Positions 41,790 through 52,603 of a stretch of DNA of 64,000 nt are shown here, one piece after another (the first letter of the stretch is position 1; every line of letters begins with the position of its first letter). The notes under the pieces are model-generated. The model was given only the letters and a program-made list of their open reading frames with translations, made no database searches and was not told the DNA's origin. The stretch comes from Neoarius graeffei (Eukaryota; Chordata; Actinopteri; Siluriformes; Ariidae). Position numbers and translations under genes: made by a program. The stretch is from NCBI RefSeq assembly GCF_027579695.1, contig NC_083571.1, forward strand, positions 72,954,279-73,018,278. The letters are read 5' to 3'.

Positions 41790-41998
41790 GAACATGCTGT
41801 TTACATTACATTAATCACATTTAGCAGATTCTCTTATCGAGAGTGATACACAACATACCCAGAGCAGCCTGGAGTTAGGTGCCTTGCTCAAGCTTGCCTC
41901 AACTCAAGGCACTGTCCGAATGCCCAACCAAGACACTTGGGCAGAAATATTTTAGCGAGTTAGGCCTGTTCAGGCACACCTACTGTATTTTGTGCTTC
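41790..41998 (+). mobile_element. Teleost short interspersed repeat fragment
   Basis: The sequence TTACATTAATCACATTTAGC, then GATTCTCTTATCGAGAGTGA and GTGCCTTGCTCAAG is a decayed copy of a very common fish repeat (TTTAGCAGACGCTCTTATCC type). Confidence 0.6.
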
Positions 41999-42003
41999 TT
42001 TAA

Positions 42004-43051
42004 AGCTCATAGGCAACGGTTTTAATTTTATGCACATTTGAAACTTTATATGTTAAAAAACCCTCTGTAATTTTCTTCTGGTCCCAAGAAGTATTGTTAA
42101 TAAGTAATAATTAAAATAAGTTAGCGTGGATCGCGGCGAATTTCTGTTCGGCTATTTTCGTGACCACTCGGCGCATGACGTCATTCAAGACAAACAAACC
42201 ACTTGAGTTGAGTCCACTTCCATTTACTTGCATTGCCGTTTGGCTTGAGTGCAGACGTGCGTTCAGGAATTTCCAAAGAAAAACCATGCCTTATTGTTGT
42301 GCAGTGAACTATAACAAGAATCCTGAGGGATCCTGTACAATCATTGTGGAAATGAGACAAAGGGATATTTCCTCACTTAGAGTAGGCTATAAATAGTATA
42401 ATGCCGCGGATGGCAGGCTAATGTGGCCTACCGGCACACTGTCAAGTAGTCGTTACCTATATCCACTAGGGAGGGCGGTTTAATTATTCTTCAAAAGGGC
42501 TCTTATTTAGTATTATGACAAAAGTAGGAATTTATCATAACTATCAGGATAAATCATTTGGGCGCGAGTCTTGTTGAGGTCCGGGGTCACCGTGATCAGA
42601 GTCGGCTGAGTAGCTGTCCGAGTCCGAGGCTGCATGGTCAAACCAGTGAGCCACATTCACCGATTGCTTCACAACAGCCATAGGTTCATACATATATGGT
42701 TTCACCTCTCGATATTTAATTTGGAGAGTTCCTACTTCAAAATCGCTATCGCTTTCAGACATTTTACACAACATCTAATGACCAAAGTCTGTACATGTGT
42801 GCTCGGTTCGCAGGTAAACAGAGAGCTGCTCCCAGTCTGTTTGGCTTAAATGACATCAGGACGATGGTCCCCTGGCGGTGAAAGTGTGCATAAGTGAGAT
42901 GTAAACAAACCTTCGGAAATTGGGCAAAATGGTATATTCAATTTTAGGGTGCAAATTAAACACTAGCAAAACTGAATTTGCTTTTTGGGTCATTCTTCTA
43001 GACATTAAAGTTGATATTCTACATTTCACCTCGGACCATTGCCTATGACCT
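42004..43051 (+). mobile_element. Kolobok-like DNA transposon with TTAA target
   Basis: TTAA flanks both sides (42000-42003 and 43052-43055). The tips are AGCTCATAGGCAACGGT and the complement of ACCATTGCCTATGACCT. Inside, the plus strand reads KTMPYCCAVNYNKNPEG, the start of a THAP finger that soon breaks. A minus-strand acidic frame (42544-42774) of unknown identity is also present. TTAA targets and THAP transposases are Kolobok features. Confidence 0.75.
42544..42774 (-). pseudogene. Acidic protein fragment in the Kolobok-like element
   Basis: About 76 residues, rich in Ser and Asp (SESDSDFEVG, SDSDSYSADSDHGD). I do not recognise it. It may be part of a second protein once carried by the element. 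Confidence 0.35.
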
Positions 43052-43055
43052 TTAA

Positions 43056-43356
43056 GCACAAAAATGATTTTCAAGCGAGTACATTACAAAAAACAAGACG
43101 TATTAACCAGCATCCTCACCTCCCTTTTGGTCGCCATTTTGTTTTTTTCTTCCCAATTTATAACAGCGATTCTGATTGGCTCGCTTCAGGCACGCATGCA
43201 CATTTGTGTGTGTGTGTTCTTAAAGTGCTGCATACAGTGTTTACCATCCCCCTCTCAAGTAGCATCTGTGAGCGGGGATTTTCATCAGTCAAAAGAATCA
43301 AAAATGACTAGAGATTCTCGCTCACAACCCCCCAGCTTAACAACCTTCTTGCACTT
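43056..43356 (+). pseudogene. hAT transposase C-terminal fragment
   Basis: The reading FTIPLSSSICERGFSSVKRI (43230-43300) is the hAT dimerisation signature, followed by a stop. A second hAT inserted at 43365; sequence like the end of a hAT element (TTTCTCAACCACTGCGC) continues at 45007. It is an old relic. Confidence 0.7.
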
Positions 43357-43862
43357 TCTCTAGTCAGACCCGTTGCAACAAGGTAGGCAGACTTGGCAAT
43401 TGCCTAGGTCCCCAGCCCTCAAAGGGCCCCCGCTGCCGAATGACTGGTTATGTATTCAATAGCAATGACAACTTTTTGAGCACGGCAGCGCAGCGCCTAA
43501 TGACACTTGTTGAAATACCCTAGTTCCAAGGGGGGCCCCCTAATGCACAAAAAGCACCTCCCTACATGCTTTGGCCGAAAAGTGCAATGACAGTCTGTTG
43601 TCAACCCCTCAATGCCCATCTCCGTCCAGTCAAGTGGTTGCAGAGCTCCGCGGCAAAAAAACCCAAAATCAAATATGAAGTGAAATTACCCCTCAGGGAG
43701 CCAGAAGAGAAAGAAGAAAAGGGAAGAGGAAGACAGAAAAAAACAAGACACTGGTAAGTGAGAATGTACACACTCATTAATACCAAGCAGGTCGACAAGC
43801 AAATTTGGTAGCTAGCTTACGTTAATGGTAGTTATCTTGTAGACAGTGTTTATAACAGTGAC

Positions 43863-44105
43863 TTGTACAGCAATTTAAGCATTGCACTACGTTTACTTCT
43901 TACACTTCCTGTGTCAGTTGCCTCAAGTGAGAGGAGCTTTTCAGCTCTGAAGCTTATTAAGAACTATATGAGGTCCGCCATGGGCCAAGAGAGGCTCTCC
44001 GGACTGGCACTGATGTCAATTGAATGTGATGTCCGCAGGTCTTTGGACATGGAGGGTATTGTGGCTGCCTTTGCTGAAGCCAAAGCCCGCAAGCAGCAGT
44101 TTTAG
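43863..44105 (+). pseudogene. hAT transposase C-terminal dimerisation region
   Basis: About 80 residues read [20 protein letters not shown], then LKLIKNYMRSAMGQERLSGL, ending KARKQQF at a TAG. This is the ZMYM-type hAT C-terminus. A lysine-rich N-terminal scrap is at 43566-43757. The catalytic part between them is deleted. Confidence 0.85.
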
Positions 44106-44326
44106 ACATTTTGCCCATGATTCTAGTTGTGTATTCTTAAATGTTTATGTGTTTTTCTATACCTTTTGCACTTTTCTGTGTGTGCTGGTTCTTATTAAGA
44201 TTCTTATTCATGTTTGTAATCATTTAATCACCATTTGAAGTTATTTCTACTTGTGTATATACTGTAAATATTTAGCGTTGTGTTATTTGCACATTTTATA
44301 TTACTTTGCCTTATTTTCATATTTGA

Positions 44327-44328
44327 TT

Positions 44329-44386
<58 letters not shown>
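44327..44386. repeat. (TA)n/(TG)n microsatellite
   Basis: A short TA run is followed by about 23 TG units, inside the hAT element. Confidence 0.95.
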
Positions 44387-44387
<1 letters not shown>

Positions 44388-44445
44388 TTTCTCTATTCTT
44401 GTGTTTAATTGGGTTTGATAATTATTTATAATAATATAAAGAGTT

Positions 44446-44824
44446 GGCGGCACGGTGGTGTAGTGGTTAGCGCTGTCGCCTCACAGCAAGAAGGTCCTGG
44501 GTTCGAGCCCCGGGGCCGGCAAGGGCCTTTCTGTGCGGAGTTTGCATGTTCTCCCTGTGTCCACGTGGGTTTCCTCCGGGTGCTCCGGTTTCCCCCACAG
44601 TCCAAAGACATGCAGGTTAGGTTAACTGGTGACTCTAAATTGACCGTAGGTGTGAATGTGAGTGTGAATGGTTGTCTGTGTTTATGTGTCAGCCCTGTGA
44701 TGACCTGGCGACTTGTCCAGGGTGTACCCCGCCTTTCGCCCATAGTCAGCTGGGATAGGCTCCAGCTTGCCTGCGACCCTGTAGAAGGATAAAGCGGCTA
44801 GAGATAATGAGATGAGATGAGATG
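44446..44824 (+). mobile_element. tRNA-derived SINE
   Basis: The 9-bp duplication TAAAGAGTT lies at 44437-44445 and 44825-44833. Complete copy, inserted in the hAT element. Confidence 0.93.
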
Positions 44825-45231
44825 TAAAGAGTTCATTTATTAAGTAAAAATCGTAAGAATGATTACAGTATGTGTGATGTTTATTTATTAAGTCTTCAGT
44901 GGGTAGGCGGCCATAAGGCCTTTCGTCGAGGGGGGGGATAATTATGGGCCCCAGATCCCCCTTTGCCTAGGGCCCCCAAATAGCTTGAAACGGGCCTGTC
45001 TCTAGAGTTTCTCAACCACTGCGCTGCGGCCCACTTGCGCCATCTAGTGGGCCGCATTTTTTTTTTTCAAGTTTGAGGCCAAATACTAAATAGTTCAGGA
45101 TGTCGTTATGTCCCAAATCTGGTAGCTGGTTTGCCGAACACTTTTCAAGTAGAATAAATACATTTGTGGGTAAATTAAGATGAACAAGCCTTTATTTTGT
45201 CACATTCCTCCTCAACATTTAACCGTCGCGT

Positions 45232-45313
45232 GCACACACACACACACACACACACACACAGTGCACGTGTACAGAGAGAGAGAGAGAGAGAGAGAGATAA
45301 ATAAATAAATACA
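45232..45313. repeat. Compound microsatellite (CA)n, (GA)n, (TAAA)n
   Basis: CA repeat 45232-45260, GA repeat about 45273-45297, then four TAAA units. Confidence 0.95.
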
Positions 45314-46176
45314 TTTGTGGGTAAATTCTATGGATCTGTGAGGCCTGCTGGAAGAAAAGAGCAGGGAGGATTGGGAATCGAGTGGCTGTCGTTTGTTTAC
45401 ACCTGATACCAAAACTTGTAGTGTCCTAGCAACTATTGCAAAGATGCATATAAAAAGCCCAGAAACTCCTATGTACCCAGGCAAAAACAATACACGATTT
45501 ATCTTGTAGTGTCCTGATCCCCAGATCTTTAACCCAGCCACATATAAAAAGTTGCACTCCTCCATGCTCTTCTAGGTTTTCATCTGTGTGTCCGTGTAGA
45601 ATGATGTCTGCAGCACCAGGTAGTCTGAGATGTTGGGGAACTCAATGGATGGATAATTTTCCAACTCATAATGAATGAATAACTTTATTTAAACACAAGA
45701 AGTTGATCAGCAAAGCTGGTGGGGTTGTGTATGTACATAAACAAATAATTACAAATACAAAAGGCAAAAAATATCTGCAATCTTTTTAAAAAAAACCTTA
45801 AAATATGTTGATTATCTGTTAATTATCTTCACATTAAGTTAATTAATAGTATGTATGACTGTTGTCTTTGTATTTAGTTACGGCTACAATATGATCAAAT
45901 TTTATTCTACTAATGTCAAATTTAGCGAGTAAATTTTTCTTTCATAGGAAAAATCCTTCTTTATTAGCCGTGTAAGGATCTAATCCCATTGAGTGGTTTC
46001 TATATCCACTTCTTTTGAGTATATTTCTTGGTTTTAATAACTTGCTTGCTTGCTGTACACAAACGTAGCAATAAGTCCTTGTGTTAATCGATTAGACTCC
46101 ACTTTTGGATCATTAATCCCTTTTGACTGAGAATGCCCCAGGGTGTGTTCCAACTTACCCCAGTAGTGGGGTCGGC
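45314..46176. other. Spacer, possible LINE relic
   Basis: No gene. The minus-strand reading near 46030-46176 (LEHTLGHSQSKGINDP) continues in similar style after the hAT at 47498 and may be a decayed LINE, but I cannot assign it. Confidence 0.4.
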
Positions 46177-46184
46177 TGTAGGAC

Positions 46185-47489
46185 AGGTGCGGTTTTAAGG
46201 GGTGGCAAAAGGTGGCAGTTGTCACTGTAAAAATATGTCTTGCCACCCCAGTTGCCCCCCTATTTTAAAAAGAATTATTTATTAAAACACATTTTTGAAA
46301 TTCAATTACCTATCTACAGAGATACTAAGCCCTCATTTCATCTCTACCTACCGTTATTTACGTTATTTCACACCCCACCCCTGGAATTTTGAAATAGTTT
46401 CACCCAGAGAGAGACGTTCTGTTAGCATTACTAGCAGGTCAGCCTAGCTCGCGTTTTCGCCTGTGTGCTATTCAGTTTAGTGATATACTTAATTTGTTTC
46501 TTTTAGTTTTATGGAAATCGAGGATGAACACATCTGTATAAGTTTGAAGTCTTCAGTAAAGATCCACAATCTAAACCGTTTGCTATCTGTCTATTTTTTG
46601 ATACATCGCTAGGGCAGAATAGTTCCATTCATTGCTTGGGAATATACTTTCAGAAAAGATGGTTTAGATGGTTGAATCCATTTTCCTTGATGGTACAATA
46701 GCTCAATACATATTTGACAAGATGACAGGGGTGAAAGTAAGCTGGTCCTGGCCAGTCCAGCGTACCACTAAAAGATTTGGCCGTACCGGAAAGAAAAATA
46801 TACTGTCTCTAAAGAAAAATGCACTTTCAGCACACCTGCTAATGTCAGTTTACCAAAAGCAACATGTTTTCTTCAATATACATTGCATATAACTCGTTCT
46901 GACCTGTCTCTGAATTATGTCTGAAGTGAATTCCTTCCGTGTTTCACTCGACAGATAACGTGCGAGATAGTGCACGTAGCCCACTGCTTAACCATCTTGC
47001 ACCAACGTGCGCAACTGGTATCCAAAGTGTTTTAGTAGACAGAATGTCCAAAATGAAAAGTTAGTTTTCAGCTGTTCAGCTAAAAAAAATGTTATTAAAA
47101 CGATTGTGTTGTTGAAATGATGTGTTTGCAATTTATTTATAATCAAAAACTGATACAGGTGGATGAAAGAGTGATAGTGTAATAAAAAAAGTACTATACT
47201 AGTACTACTGAGTGATAAGAAGTCCTACTGAATGCTTGATAAGTAGACAATAATAGATAATTAGGTGTATTTTTCGGCGCACGCACTATGACTCAAAATA
47301 ATAGTACCGGCAAGAAATAAAAGTTACTTTCACCCCTGCAAGATGACTTGATTGTGAGTTTTTCTTGAGCATAAGTAAAAATGATTTCTACGATTTGCAT
47401 ACACTGCTGCATCAACAACCTATGCCCCCCTCCTGGAACCTATGCTCCTCCTTTGCCACCCTAAGGAAAAATCTCTGGAGCCGCCACTG
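46185..47489. mobile_element. hAT-type element with a nested hAT MITE
   Basis: The 8-bp duplication CTGTAGGA lies at 46177-46184 and 47490-47497. The tips are CAGGTGCGGTTTTAAGG and the complement of CTCTGGAGCCGCCACTG. GCCACCC-rich subterminal sequence occurs at both ends. No transposase is readable. Confidence 0.88.
46726..47338. mobile_element. hAT MITE nested in the hAT element
   Basis: The 8-bp duplication CAAGATGA lies at 46718-46725 and 47339-47346. The tips are CAGGGGTGAAAGTAA and the complement of TTACTTTCACCCCTG, a perfect inverted repeat. Length is 613 bp. Confidence 0.92.
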
Positions 47490-47497
47490 CTGTAGGA

Positions 47498-47921
47498 AAG
47501 GAACGCCATGTGTTTGACATTAACTCACGAGGTCTGTGATATATTTGCAGAGGTTCGAATTGGTGCCATTTGTAGTAAATAAATGTGAGAACTTTGTGTA
47601 AAGGTTTGAGAAGTCCAGCTCAAAACTTAAGTGAGTTACAGATGCTGAAGCAAATAGTGTTACAACCATACCCGGTCTCCCCTAAAACACATTTTCTGTG
47701 TTAAATGTGAAATATTGGGTGGATTATAACACTTTCCGATCTGAAGGTAAATACACGCCTGATTAAAAAGTCTTGTAGGAGGGTCAGTTTGAAAAGGAAA
47801 GGAAAAGTAAATCTCTGTCTCTCTCTCTCTCTCTCTGGGACTGTAGATGGATTTGTAGCTGTTGAGCGACATTTGACAGATTATTCAGTTCTTACTGGTT
47901 CATCTGAAGCTTTCTGAGTTT
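47498..47921 (+). other. Sequence upstream of candidate exon 1
   Basis: Contains a (TC)n run at 47814-47836 and non-coding sequence up to the first ATGATTTCAG. If 47942 is the true start, this holds the 5' UTR and promoter of gene 2. I see no clear TATA box. Confidence 0.4.
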
Positions 47922-47941
47922 ACAGCGTTCCCTATACAGCC

Positions 47942-47951
47942 ATGATTTCAG
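47942..47951 (+). CDS. Candidate first coding exon of gene 2, copy a
   Basis: ATGATTTCAG is followed by the donor GTAACAG. Joined in phase 1 to exon 2 it supplies Met-Ile-Ser and the first base of the next codon. The block around it (47922-48390) is duplicated at 52576-53045 with the same ATG and donor. Confidence 0.5.
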
Positions 47952-48435
47952 GTAACAGAAAGCTTTGGTCCTCTTTATTCTCGGTGTTTATTCTCGGTGT
48001 CTGACGGTCAGATGAATGCAGATCAATTGCGTCTCTTTCTGATTCAGCATTACAAAAGAAAATATCGAATAAAGCCATTTCCCAACAAATATAATTTAGT
48101 ATAACATCTTTTTCAGCCTTTCGTTCATTTTCAATACCATGCCCTTGAACGTGTTCGTGAGAATTTCAGAAAATCCCCTGATCAGAGCCGCGGAGACAGA
48201 AAGTGAGTGCGGGAATATTCTGGGGTTTACGGTAATCAGGTGCTCGGGTCAGATTTAGTTAAAAATGTCGACATGAAAAACATCTACATGCATTATTTAT
48301 TACTGATTAATGCACATCTTTTTCTTAGAATATGTTTGTTTTGCAAAAATGTGTTTAAAGAGAACAATTCATTTCTGAAGTGGGAGGGGTGTATGGGGAT
48401 GGGTGCATGTGTGTGTGTGTCCGCATTCCAGTTTA

Positions 48436-49190
48436 TAGAATAGAATAGAATGCCCTTTATTGTCATTTTACAATCAACTGTATAACGAGATTAAAAGCTT
48501 CTCCCTTTCCAGTGCAAAAAAATAAGTACCAAAAAAAAAACCCTTAAGTCCTAACACATAAACATTACAAAAATTGAAATACGTATAAAAGTGTCTTATA
48601 TCCAAGTATGAATATGGATGGGTATGTACAGGATAAATAATAAATTATTTGTATTGCAGGGCAGCACGGTGGTGTAGTGGTTAGCGCTGTCGCCTCACAG
48701 CAAGAAGGTCCAGGTTCGAGCCCCGTGGCCGACGAGGGCCTTTCTGTGCGGAGTTTGCATGTTCTCCCCGTGTCCGCGTGGGTTTCCTCCGGGTGTTCCG
48801 GTTTCCCCCACAGTCCAAAGACATGCAGGTTAGGTTAACTGGTGACTCTAAATTGACCGTAGGTGTGAGTGTGAATGGTTGTCTGTGTCTATGTGTCAGC
48901 CCTGTGATGACCTGGCGACTTGTCCAGGGTGTACCCTGCCTTTCGCCCGTAGTCAGCTGGGATAGGCTCCAGCTTGCCTGTGACCCTGTAGAACAGGATA
49001 AAACGGCTAGAGATAATGAGATGAGATGAGATTTGTATTGCACAGAATGTAAAAGCAACAGTGACAGATGTTTTGCATAATGTCGACATTATATTTGTTT
49101 CCTCTTAGAGTTCAATATGGTGATGGCTCTTGGGAAGAAGCTGTTTTTCATTCTAGTAGTCCTTGTTTTAATACATCTGTTTTAATACGG
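48436..49190 (-). mobile_element. 3' end of a CR1/L2-like LINE with nested SINE
   Basis: On the minus strand a LINE C-terminal scrap (MKNSFF near 49160) is followed by a 3' UTR ending TGACAATAAAGGGCATTC and repeated TTCTA units. A SINE inserted at 48659-49030. Confidence 0.65.
48659..49030 (+). mobile_element. tRNA-derived SINE
   Basis: The 12-bp duplication ATTTGTATTGCA lies at 48647-48658 and 49031-49042. Complete copy. Confidence 0.93.
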
Positions 49191-49450
49191 CGCTTATATT
49201 AGTATAAAACTTGCCAGTGGATGGTGTATCTGCTGATGGTTTAACAGCACATGTTTAGTGTCTCAGCATTGAGCACTGTTTATTTAGATATTTGATAAAT
49301 CATACATTAGTCTTAGATCCTTACAGACATTAGACTATTACAGGCCGACACTCGAGTCTCTCAGATACAGATCTAGATTTTAGATCCAGCTTATCAAATA
49401 TCTAAATAGACAGTGCTCGATGCTGAGATACTAATATTTCTAACATACAG
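49191..49450. repeat. Imperfect inverted repeat region
   Basis: The text around 49258-49325 (TCTCAGCATTGAGCACTGTT, then TAGATATTTGATAA) recurs inverted near 49388-49432 (TTATCAAATATCTAAATAGA, then CAGTGCTCGATGCTGAGA). It may be a small DNA transposon. No gene. Confidence 0.6.
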
Positions 49451-49459
49451 TATGGATCC

Positions 49460-49836
49460 GGCAGTACGGTGGTGTAGTGGTTAGCGCTGTCGCCTCACAG
49501 CAAGAAGGTCTGGGTTCGAGCCCTGTGGCCGGTGAGGGCCTTTCTGTGCGGAGTTTGCATGTTCTCCCCGTGTCCGCGTGGGTTTCTTCTGGGTGCTCTG
49601 GTTTCCTCCACAGTCCAAAGACATGCAGGTTAGGTTAACTGGTGACTCTAAATTGACCGTAGGTGTGAATGTGAGTATGAATGGTTGTCTGTGTCTATGT
49701 GTCAGCCCTGTGATGACCTGGCGACTTGTCCAGGGTGTACCCCGCCTTTCGCCCGTAGTCACCTGGGATAGGCTCCAGCTTGCCTGCGACCCTGTAGAAC
49801 AGGATAAAGCAGCTAGAGATAATGAGATGAGATGAG
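49460..49836 (+). mobile_element. tRNA-derived SINE
   Basis: The duplication TATGGATCC (49451-49459) / TATTGATCC (49837-49845) matches 8 of 9 bases. Complete copy. Confidence 0.9.
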
Positions 49837-49845
49837 TATTGATCC

Positions 49846-50320
49846 CTTTACACACCAGTAATATAAGGGGAAAGTTAAGCATTAGGCCTAGATCTGGTAA
49901 ATAAGTTATGAAAAATAATATCGCCTCACTGTGCAGGAAGCTTTGTCTGGCTGATCTTTCACAGGTTGTACACATGGAAATGTAAAAGGCCTATCTTTAT
50001 TGAAGTCTGTTTTAGAATGCACACACTTTCTCTTCTTTGGTGTCCTTGTACTTGGTCCATCATAATCTGACATGGTTACACAATGACCGATCATGTGTGA
50101 GATATAAATTACATATGGTAGAGATCCATAATTATAAAAATTAACTTCCATATGTCCATGCATGTAGTGAAAGCAGCTGTCATATGTCTGTAAGCTTTTA
50201 AACTCAAAGCAATCGGAAAATCTCAGCATGTGAAATGCTGAAAAGCAGTTTGGGAAGAGATTGAGTAGTCAGACTACTGTGAATAAATATAAAAATTGTA
50301 TAAATATAATTAAAAAAAAC
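49846..50320. other. Spacer without recognised gene
   Basis: The minus-strand frame at 49906-50229 has no recognisable domain and is not supported. Confidence 0.5.
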
Positions 50321-50662
50321 AGATTTCACTTGGGTGGCACGGTGGTGTAGTGGTTAGCACTGTTGCCTCACAGCAAGAAGGTCCTGGGTTTGAGCCCAGA
50401 GGCCAGCAAGGGCCTTTCTGTGTGGAGTTTGCATGTTCTCCCTGTGTCTGTGTGGGTTTCCTCCAGGTGCTCCGGTTTCCCCCACAGTCCAAAGACATGC
50501 AAGTTAGGCTAATTGGTGGCTCTAAATTGATCATAGGTGTGAGTGTGAATGGTTGTTTGTCTCTGTGTCAGCCCTGCGATGACCTGGCGACTTGTCCAGG
50601 GTGTACCCCGCCTCTCAGCCATAGTCAGGTGGGATAGGCTCCAGCTTGCCTGCAACCCTGTA

Positions 50663-52214
50663 CAACCCTGATTCCAAAAAAGTTGGGACAAAGTACAAAT
50701 TGTAAATAAAAACTGAATGCAATAATTTACAAATCTCAAAAACTGATATTATATTCACAATAGAACATAGACAACATGTAAAATGTCGAAAGTGAGACAT
50801 TTTGAAATTTCATGACAGCAACACATCTCAAAAAAGTTGGGACAGGGGAAATAAGAGGCTGTAAAAGTTAAAGGTACAAAAAAGGAAAAGCTGGAGTACC
50901 AAACTGCAACTCATTAGGTCAATTGGCAATAGGTCATTAACATGACTGGGTATAAAAAGAGCATCTTGGAGTGGCAGCGGCTCTCAGAAGTAAAGATGGG
51001 AAGAGGATCACCAATCCCCCCAATTCTGCGCCGACAAATAGTGGAGCAATATCAGAAAGGAGTTCTACAGTGTAAAATTGCAAAGAGTTTGAACATATCA
51101 TCTACAGTGCATAATATCATCAAAAGATTCAGAGAATCTGGAAGAATCTCTGTGCGTAAGGGTCAAGGCCGGAAAACCATACTGGGTGCCCGTGATCTTC
51201 GGACCGTTAGACGGCACTGCATCACATACAGGCATGCTTCTGTATTGGAAATCACAAAATGGGCTCAGGAATATTTCCAGAGAACATTATCTGTGAACAC
51301 AATTCACCATGCCATCCGCTGTCGCCAGCTAAAACTCTATAGTTCAAAGAAGAAGCCGTATCTAAACATGATCCAGAAGCGCAGACGTCTTCTCTGGGCC
51401 AAGGCTCATTTAAACTGTTCTGTGGTCAGACGAATCAAAATTTGAAGTTCTTTATGGAAATCAGGGACGCCGTGTCATTCGGACTAAAGAGGAGGACGAC
51501 CCAAGTTGTTATCAGTGCTCAGTTCAGAAGCCTGCATCTCTGATGGTATGGGGTTGCATTAGTGCGTGTGGCATGGGCAGCTTACACATATGGAAAGACA
51601 CCATCAATGCTGAAAGGTATATCCAGCTTTCTAGAGCAACATATGCTCCCATCCAAACGACGTCTCTTTCAGGGAAGACCTTGCATTTTCCAACATGACA
51701 ATGCCAAACCACATACTGAATCAAGTACAGCATCATGGCTGCGTAGAAGAAGGGTCCGGGTACTGAACTGGCCGGCCTGCAGTCCAGATCTTTCACCCAT
51801 AGAAAACATTTGGTGCATCATAAAACGGAAGATACAACAAAAAAGACCTAAAACAGTTGAGCAACTAGAATCCTACATTAGACAAGAATGGGTTAACATT
51901 CCTATCCCTAAACTTGAGCAACTTGTCTCCTCAGTCCCCAGACGTTTACAGACTGTTGTAAAGAGAAAAGGGGATGTCTCACAGTGGTAAACATGGCCTT
52001 GTCCCGACTTTTTTGAGATGTGTTGTTGTCGTCATGAAATTTAAAATCACCTAATTTTTCTCTTTAAATGATACATTTTCTCAGTTTAAACATTTGATAC
52101 GTCATCTATGTTCTATTCTGAATAAAATATGGAATTTTGAAACTTCCACATCATTGCATTCCGTTTTTATTTACAATTTGTACTTTCTCCCAACTTTTTT
52201 TGGAATCGGGGTTG
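50663..52214 (+). mobile_element. Tc1-like transposon with both ends
   Basis: The TA target lies at 50661-50662 and 52215-52216. The tips are CAACCCTGATTCCAAAAAAG and the complement of TTTTTTGGAATCGGGGTTG. The intact SINE sequence CCTGTAGAACAGG at the target is visible in the copies at 48990 and 49795. Length 1552 bp, with a transposase gene in the same orientation. Confidence 0.95.
50997..51990 (+). pseudogene. Tc1 transposase, frameshifted
   Basis: The N-terminal part (start 50997) has a helix-turn-helix region (LRRQIVEQYQKGVLQCKIAK) and a second one (near 51190-51300). The frame is lost near 51420, within the segment that should hold the first catalytic aspartate. Another frame then gives [11 protein letters not shown] (second Asp) and LSPIENIWCIIKRK (Glu), ending at a TAA at 51988-51990. 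The DDE triad is recognisable but the protein is broken. Confidence 0.9.
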
Positions 52215-52358
52215 TAGAACAGGATAAGCGGCTACAGATAATGGATGGATAGATTTCACGACTGGCAGAGGAGCCCAATCAGCTCACCCCATACATACCA
52301 GAAGACCTACAGGCCTGATACATGTGTGTGTGTGTATACACATGTACTTGTTCAATTA

Positions 52359-52590
52359 GCTGTTAATCGCTCCAAACGCACTTATCAGCTAGTTTATGCT
52401 GAGGTAATTCTTGACAGATCAGTGACATTATCTGTTAGATTTTTCTGATGCAGGTTTCTGATGTGGGTCACTTGGGTGGTCTGTATACAGCACAGTGAAC
52501 ATCACTTCTATCATTTTCAAGAACTAGATAAAAACAGAATCAGATTAGTGACATTACTTGATAGATTTTTAGCTTACAGCATTCCCTACA
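52359..52590 (+). other. Paralogous flank holding the chromovirus empty site
   Basis: This matches 5126-5241 joined to 12685-12750. The uninterrupted target GGGTCACTTGGGTGG is at about 52464-52478. Confidence 0.88.
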
Positions 52591-52593
52591 GTC

Positions 52594-52603
52594 ATGATTT
52601 CAG
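52594..52603 (+). CDS. Candidate first coding exon of gene 2, copy b
   Basis: ATGATTTCAG with donor GTAACAG, as at 47942. This copy is closer to exon 2. The corresponding piece is missing upstream of gene 1. Which copy is used cannot be told from sequence. Confidence 0.5.

Larger units (their letters stand above)
43365..44998 (+). mobile_element. hAT transposon, internally deleted
   Basis: The duplication TCTCTAGT (43357-43364) / TCTCTAGA (44999-45006) matches 7 of 8 bases. The tips are CAGACCCGTTGCAACAAGG and the complement of GCTTGAAACGGGCCTG. It carries a transposase remnant and a SINE. Confidence 0.85.
50330..52250 (+). mobile_element. tRNA-derived SINE interrupted by a Tc1 element
   Basis: The 9-bp duplication AGATTTCAC lies at 50321-50329 and 52251-52259. 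The head and body are 50330-50660 and the tail 52217-52250. Confidence 0.92.

Noticed and set aside
42544..42774. Acidic frame as a host gene
   Set aside because: It lies inside a TTAA-bounded transposon with terminal inverted repeats.
49906..50229. Minus-strand 107-codon frame
   Set aside because: No recognisable similarity and no conservation in the paralogous locus.
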